Virus record (IMG/VR): IMGVR_UViG_3300005511_000008 | Coordinates: 1-49,875 of that record | From: a virus | Reading direction: 5' to 3' (one strand) | Length of the DNA: 49,875 nucleotides | Shown: one piece after another, positions 46,603 to 49,875 of the stretch | Layout: every line of letters begins with the position of its first letter | Numbering within the stretch: position 1 is the stretch's first letter | Notes under the pieces: generated by a model | Databases searched by the model: none | The model's input: only the letters and a program-made list of their open reading frames with translations | Told to the model about the DNA's origin: nothing | Made by a program: the position numbers and the translations under genes

Positions 46603-46956
46603 TTAACCCAACCGTAAGGTCAATTGGCGCCGATCCGACCCTTCATGGCGATCAACAAAATCTGAGAGCGAAGATGGCAGATCACACATCTGTAGATCGC
46701 TGCGTCGGCGCAACTCGCGAGCCACATCCTCGGAAACATCTTCCGACCAGCGTTCGGCGGTATTGAACGCGACGACACGGATCGGGTTGGTGTATTGGCC
46801 GGTCAGCAGGTCTTGAATGAGCGTTTCGAGGTCTGTCGCTTCATAGTCGGCTTCGCGCCATGCCCGCCCAAGACGACCGAAATCATCTGCCACCAAGTAG
46901 ACCGTCTCATCATTGTCGTTCGGGACAATCGACGGCGTCCAAGTCGACCTACGCAT
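46603..46956 (-). CDS. Conserved rhizobial protein, unknown
   Basis: About 117 aa from ATG 46956 (Met-Arg-Arg-Ser-Thr-Trp-Thr-Pro-Ser-Ile-Val-Pro), which I prefer to the longer frame. Motifs Asp-Asp-Phe-Gly-Arg-Leu-Gly-Arg-Ala-Trp and Val-Val-Ala-Phe-Asn-Thr-Ala-Glu are those of a protein common in Bradyrhizobium. Function unknown to me. Confidence 0.72.
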   Translation of the reverse strand: MRRSTWTPSIVPNDNDETVYLVADDFGRLGRAWREADYEATDLETLIQDLLTGQYTNPIRVVAFNTAERWSEDVSEDVARELRRRSDLQMCDLPSSLSDFVDRHEGSDRRQLTLRLG

Positions 46957-47082
46957 TTCATGAACTCCACGCCACACAGAAAGCAGATTCAAATTCAGCT
47001 AAGCAGTATCGTTCCGGCAGACCGGGGAAGGAACCCGGCGCCATCATGGCGCGTTGCTGACGAGAAGTGGAGGTATCTCAGG

Positions 47083-47268
47083 ATGGCGAAGGCAACGAAG
47101 AAATCCAGCCGTGGGCGCAAACAAGATCGGGCGAAGGTCGCAGGCGGTCAGGATTACGAGGTTCGCTATACGGCGAAAAAAACCAAGAGGTCGGCGAGCG
47201 CGGTAAAGAAGGCGGTCAAGAAGGTGGGCAGTAGCCGCAAGCGCGTTGAGCGACGGCTCGGGCGTTAG
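47083..47268 (+). CDS. DUF3606-type lysine-rich protein
   Basis: A 61-aa very basic protein: Met-Ala-Lys-Ala-Thr-Lys-Lys, then Val-Ala-Gly-Gly-Gln-Asp-Tyr-Glu-Val-Arg-Tyr, an Ala-Val-Lys-Lys-Ala-Val-Lys-Lys-Val-Gly segment, and Arg-Lys-Arg-Val-Glu-Arg-Arg-Leu-Gly-Arg at the end. This is the DUF3606 plan, a small nucleoid-like family of rhizobia. It is followed by a terminator. Confidence 0.82.
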   Translation: MAKATKKSSRGRKQDRAKVAGGQDYEVRYTAKKTKRSASAVKKAVKKVGSSRKRVERRLGR

Positions 47269-47330
47269 GAGCGCACGTCAGGGAAGTGGGTTGATCCGCG
47301 TCGCGCCCCCCAGCGACACCTCAGCCCGAG

Positions 47331-47361
47331 AGGGCCTCAGCGCAGTCCGCTGGGGCCCTTT
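47331..47361 (+). terminator. Terminator behind DUF3606 gene
   Basis: AGGGCCTCAGCG and CGCTGGGGCCCT arms (12 bp with one G-U pair), 5-base loop, then TTT. It lies 60 bp past the gene end. Confidence 0.7.
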
Positions 47362-47518
47362 GGCTTGAGGAGCTACATCGCGAATAAAAGCACACATATT
47401 GCGCCGACCGAGAGTGCCAGGGTGGCTGCAAGAATCAGTGTGTCACTCGGATCGGTCCGCGACATCCGAATAGCAAGAGGCAGCGGCAGTAAGGAGTGTT
47501 GACATAGGTCAAGGGTGG

Positions 47519-47581
47519 ACGACCGGCGGGCAGAAGGTCGACACGGGCCGCAAGCGGGTGGAGCGTCGGCTCGGACGTTAG
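47519..47581 (+). pseudogene. 3' fragment of a second DUF3606 gene
   Basis: About 20 codons ending Arg-Lys-Arg-Val-Glu-Arg-Arg-Leu-Gly-Arg, the exact C-terminus of the intact gene at 47083, then a stop. No start or N-terminal part precedes it. It marks a duplication or recombination event in the flank. Confidence 0.7.
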
Positions 47582-47659
47582 GAACGTGCCCCGAGGGCGG
47601 TGAGTTATCCTCCTCCGCACGTCCCCTGTGGGAGGCCGCGCGCCACCTGGTGATCGCGC

Positions 47660-47851
47660 ATGATCACGAAAGAACAAGTCAAGCAGGTCATGGACGAGGT
47701 TGACGCTCTCGACCTGTCGGACGGCGCGCATTGGGCGCTCGTCCATGAACGGCTCGGCCTTGCGTACGGGAAGGTATTCGACATTATTGCAGAACATCCG
47801 GAATTCTTCGGTGTGATGGGCGTTTCGAACGAGAGGCAACTTGATGAGTGA
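47660..47851 (+). CDS. Small protein, unknown
   Basis: A 63-aa acidic protein (Glu-Gln-Val-Lys-Gln-Val-Met-Asp-Glu-Val-Asp-Ala-Leu-Asp, Asp-Ile-Ile-Ala-Glu-His-Pro-Glu-Phe). Not a family I know. It sits in the host-like flank. Confidence 0.6.
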   Translation: MITKEQVKQVMDEVDALDLSDGAHWALVHERLGLAYGKVFDIIAEHPEFFGVMGVSNERQLDE

Positions 47852-47884
47852 CGCGCCTGCTCGAAGTCGAACGGATACCCGACC

Positions 47885-48145
47885 TTACGCGAACAGTTCC
47901 GCTCCTGCGGGCGTGAACGCCACGTAGGTCCCGGATTCGTGCATCTCCAGCCAGCCGCGTTCGATGGCCAGCTTCATGCCGGCGCTATACTCAGCCGGAC
48001 TTGCGCGGTCGCTAAACAGAAACGGGCCGTTGATTTTCTCGATGTGGATGCGCCCGTGAATCGGCTCGACCGTATTGGCGATTTCGAGGATACGGCGAGC
48101 GGCTTTTTCTGGGTCGGCATACGGGCGGGCGGTCGCGTATTTCAT
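47885..48145 (-). CDS. Small conserved protein, unknown
   Basis: An 86-aa protein with Asp-Pro-Glu-Lys-Ala-Ala-Arg-Arg-Ile-Leu-Glu-Ile-Ala-Asn and Ala-Gly-Met-Lys-Leu-Ala-Ile-Glu-Arg-Gly-Trp-Leu, then Tyr-Val-Ala-Phe-Thr-Pro-Ala-Gly-Ala; the second half may be a winged helix. Likely a chromosomal rhizobial gene. Confidence 0.65.
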   Translation of the reverse strand: MKYATARPYADPEKAARRILEIANTVEPIHGRIHIEKINGPFLFSDRASPAEYSAGMKLAIERGWLEMHESGTYVAFTPAGAELFA

Positions 48146-48160
48146 GCGGAGAGATGCCAG

Positions 48161-48817
48161 TCACAGATTTTCGCTAACAAATCGCTCAACCTCGTTGATC
48201 ATTCCGGAAACGTCGTCAGCGTTGAATTCGCCTGATTTTCCGTGAGCGGCGCTATTTCTGATGCCCGCCAGCGCAGTAATTCGTTTCTGAACAAGAGTAT
48301 TGTAGTAGCCAACCTTGGCCAGATCCGCGTTCATCTTGTCAAGCTTTCCAACCTGAATGCCTTGGTCGATGCAGAGCTGGCGTAACGTGGTTTCTAGAAC
48401 GACGCCAGCAATAACGGCAGCCGCGGTGAAGTAATTGCCACGCAGCAGTTCTTTCGCCTGTTCCAATTCAGTGTCAAACACCTCGGCTTGAATCAGACTG
48501 CGCACTGAATTTAGGTATCCTCCCTCGTAGTCTTCCTTCGCAGCCAGGAAAACCGCGTCTAGCAGCTTAAATCTCTCGTGCAGTGTTTGCAGGCTTTTGG
48601 GCTCTTCGTGGGTTAGGAACAGTCTGTAGTGCTCGGATTCTGTTCCACACGCCATCGCGAGAAGGTTACGCACCTTCACGCTCCAATTAAGAAGTGTGTG
48701 CTCGTCGACCGTAAGCCCGCTGCCAAAGCCACCGTCGAAATGCCTCTTGGTCCCCTCCACCTTCTTGCTTTGCTCAGCGAGCTCCGAAAAGCGTTGCGTT
48801 AACAGAGTGGTTTTCAT
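48161..48817 (-). CDS. HEPN-like domain protein
   Basis: A 218-aa helical protein whose C-terminal region contains Arg-Asn-Ser-Ala-Ala-His (Arg 187, His 192), the Arg-x4-His signature of HEPN domains. HEPN proteins are often RNases in toxin-antitoxin or abortive infection systems. The N-terminal ~100 residues are helical and charged with no known domain. No clear nucleotidyltransferase (MNT) antitoxin gene is adjacent, so a housekeeping HEPN role is also possible. Confidence 0.65.
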   Translation of the reverse strand: MKTTLLTQRFSELAEQSKKVEGTKRHFDGGFGSGLTVDEHTLLNWSVKVRNLLAMACGTESEHYRLFLTHEEPKSLQTLHERFKLLDAVFLAAKEDYEGGYLNSVRSLIQAEVFDTELEQAKELLRGNYFTAAAVIAGVVLETTLRQLCIDQGIQVGKLDKMNADLAKVGYYNTLVQKRITALAGIRNSAAHGKSGEFNADDVSGMINEVERFVSENL

Positions 48818-49291
48818 GGATACCTACGGATCTCAATGTTCGTCACGGTCAAGATTAGGAAGTCACAGAGGGACGCCCGGAATCAATGGCGCTCCCTAGC
48901 TTAGCCCCACTACCGGAAAACCCCGGTGAAAAATGTTGCAGCACGGCTACATCACCCGGTAGGGCAGACCGTATCATTGCGAGGTGGAGGCCCTCAGCAT
49001 GACTATTGCATTGCATTGTGAAGTCGCTCGCGTGTCCAATCAGTGCATGTGCTGATGGTGATTCGCGACCGGAAGCTGTGGCTCCGACTTCTGAGTATTT
49101 GTCAACACTGCAGAAGGCTGGTCGTCCTAGGTCGCCTATCCAGTCCACAATGCCCGTTTTGGATAACATCGAGAATTATCCAATTTTTGCAAACGGCGGC
49201 TTGACGAAATGGATAGGCGTGCATAATACAGGCTAACGGCGGGCCAGCAAGAAGGCGAAGGGTCTTCTACAACCAGGATTGGGGCTGTCAG
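48818..49291. other. Stretch with no gene seen
   Basis: 474 bp between the HEPN-like gene and the gene running off the right edge. The frames on both strands are short or of odd composition. No repeat or hairpin of note was found. Confidence 0.45.
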
Positions 49292-49875
49292 ATGTCTAGT
49301 GACAATGTGACCAATGTTGCGGAGGCGATGCAGGACGACGTGGATAGCCGTCAGCGATCGAGCATCGGGTTCCCGTACAATCATTTGGGGGACGCCATGG
49401 AAGTCGCCCAAGCCATTCACACGAATGTTGGCACGGGAGAGTGCCACGACTCCCAGTTGTCCGCGTGGATGAATGTCAGCCCGAAGAGTAGCGGTTATCG
49501 GATTCAGATCTCCGCTGCGCGCATGTTCGGTCTCGTAGAAACCGTTAGCGGAAATCACAAACTCAGCCCGCTGGGGCGCGCGATTGTAGATCCGCAGCAG
49601 GAGCGCGCCGCACGAGCGAACGCATTCCTCAACGTGCCCCTCTACAGGGCGATTTACGAAAAGTACAAGGGTGGTGTTCTGCCTCCGCCGGCTGCACTGG
49701 AAAGGGACATCATCGGACTTGGCGTCGCTGAAAAGCAGACCGGCCGCGCCCGACAGGTCTTTGAGCGGTCAGCGGAGCAAGCGAACTACTTCGAGCATGG
49801 CAAGAACCGATTGGTCATGCCGGCGGTGGCGGTGCGAGAGAGCCAGCCGGAAAAGCTCGAGGAAAAAGGTAAAAA
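49292..49875 (+). CDS. Partial gene running off the right edge; conserved, unknown
   Basis: About 194 codons from ATG 49292 with no stop before the end of the window. It opens with an acidic stretch and continues with Ser-Ile-Gly-Phe-Pro-Tyr-Asn-His-Leu-Gly-Asp-Ala-Met-Glu-Val-Ala and Leu-Val-Glu-Thr-Val-Ser-Gly-Asn-His-Lys-Leu-Ser-Pro-Leu-Gly-Arg, reading like a winged-helix protein found in several bacteria. No name is certain. Confidence 0.68.
   Translation, partial: MSSDNVTNVAEAMQDDVDSRQRSSIGFPYNHLGDAMEVAQAIHTNVGTGECHDSQLSAWMNVSPKSSGYRIQISAARMFGLVETVSGNHKLSPLGRAIVDPQQERAARANAFLNVPLYRAIYEKYKGGVLPPPAALERDIIGLGVAEKQTGRARQVFERSAEQANYFEHGKNRLVMPAVAVRESQPEKLEEKGK

Noticed and set aside
49136-49558. 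140-aa open frame on the - strand
   Set aside because: It overlaps the clear + strand gene at 49292 and lacks recognisable motifs.

Overview
The window looks like most of an integrated siphovirus-type prophage followed by chromosomal flank, in a GC-rich alphaproteobacterium close to Bradyrhizobium or Rhodopseudomonas. The host guess rests on the right flank (DUF3606-type lysine-rich protein, one-domain ATP ligase, and several small conserved proteins I associate with Bradyrhizobium) and on a GapR-type protein in the phage. No rRNA, tRNA, CRISPR array, integrase, terminase or head gene is visible. The head end must lie left of base 1.

Left arm, + strand, 1-21.5 kb: the late operon. It runs from a 1634-aa tape measure protein with a built-in lytic transglycosylase domain, through a distal tail/tip block (esterase-like protein, TIM-barrel-like protein, Cys-rich DUF2163-type protein, and a hub that appears split into a 77-aa and a 780-aa gene around a 78-aa gene), to fibre-like proteins. 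It ends in a lysis cassette: a membrane-anchored endolysin whose catalytic domain is a paralogue of the one in the tape measure, an overlapping i-spanin/o-spanin pair, and a membrane coiled-coil protein. At 21.7-24.2 kb lies a cargo-like (moron) segment with a secreted DUF1254/DUF1214 protein, a truncated second DUF1214 gene and a small conserved protein.

24.4-28.1 kb, - strand: an early operon read leftward from a repressor-controlled promoter at 28.1 kb (membrane protein, lipoprotein, coiled coil, GapR-like protein, two related small proteins, MT-A70 methyltransferase, deoxyribosyltransferase-like protein). 28.2-33.0 kb holds a second leftward group around a HerA-like ATPase with two C-terminal membrane segments. 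33.0-34.3 kb is non-coding apart from one small gene and holds a GGTCAC repeat cluster beside an AT-rich stretch, the best candidate for the replication origin. 34.3-44.4 kb is the replication module: primase-polymerase/SF3 helicase leftward; DUF2800 nuclease-like protein, DUF2815 ssDNA-binding-like protein, family B DNA polymerase, VRR-NUC nuclease and SNF2 helicase rightward. An autoregulated repressor gene follows at 44.5 kb. From about 45.3 kb the genes look chromosomal.

Two signals stand out. First, at least six otherwise unrelated early proteins end in an acidic tail closing with Leu-Leu-Gly, and some carry extra internal copies. The codons differ at every site, so selection on the peptide is likely. 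Second, a 15-bp element related to TCAACTNNTAGTTGA occurs in the spacers or flanks of promoters, and also between stop and start codons inside operons, in a fixed orientation relative to transcription. This resembles an operator/stoperator network for the repressor at 44.5 kb.
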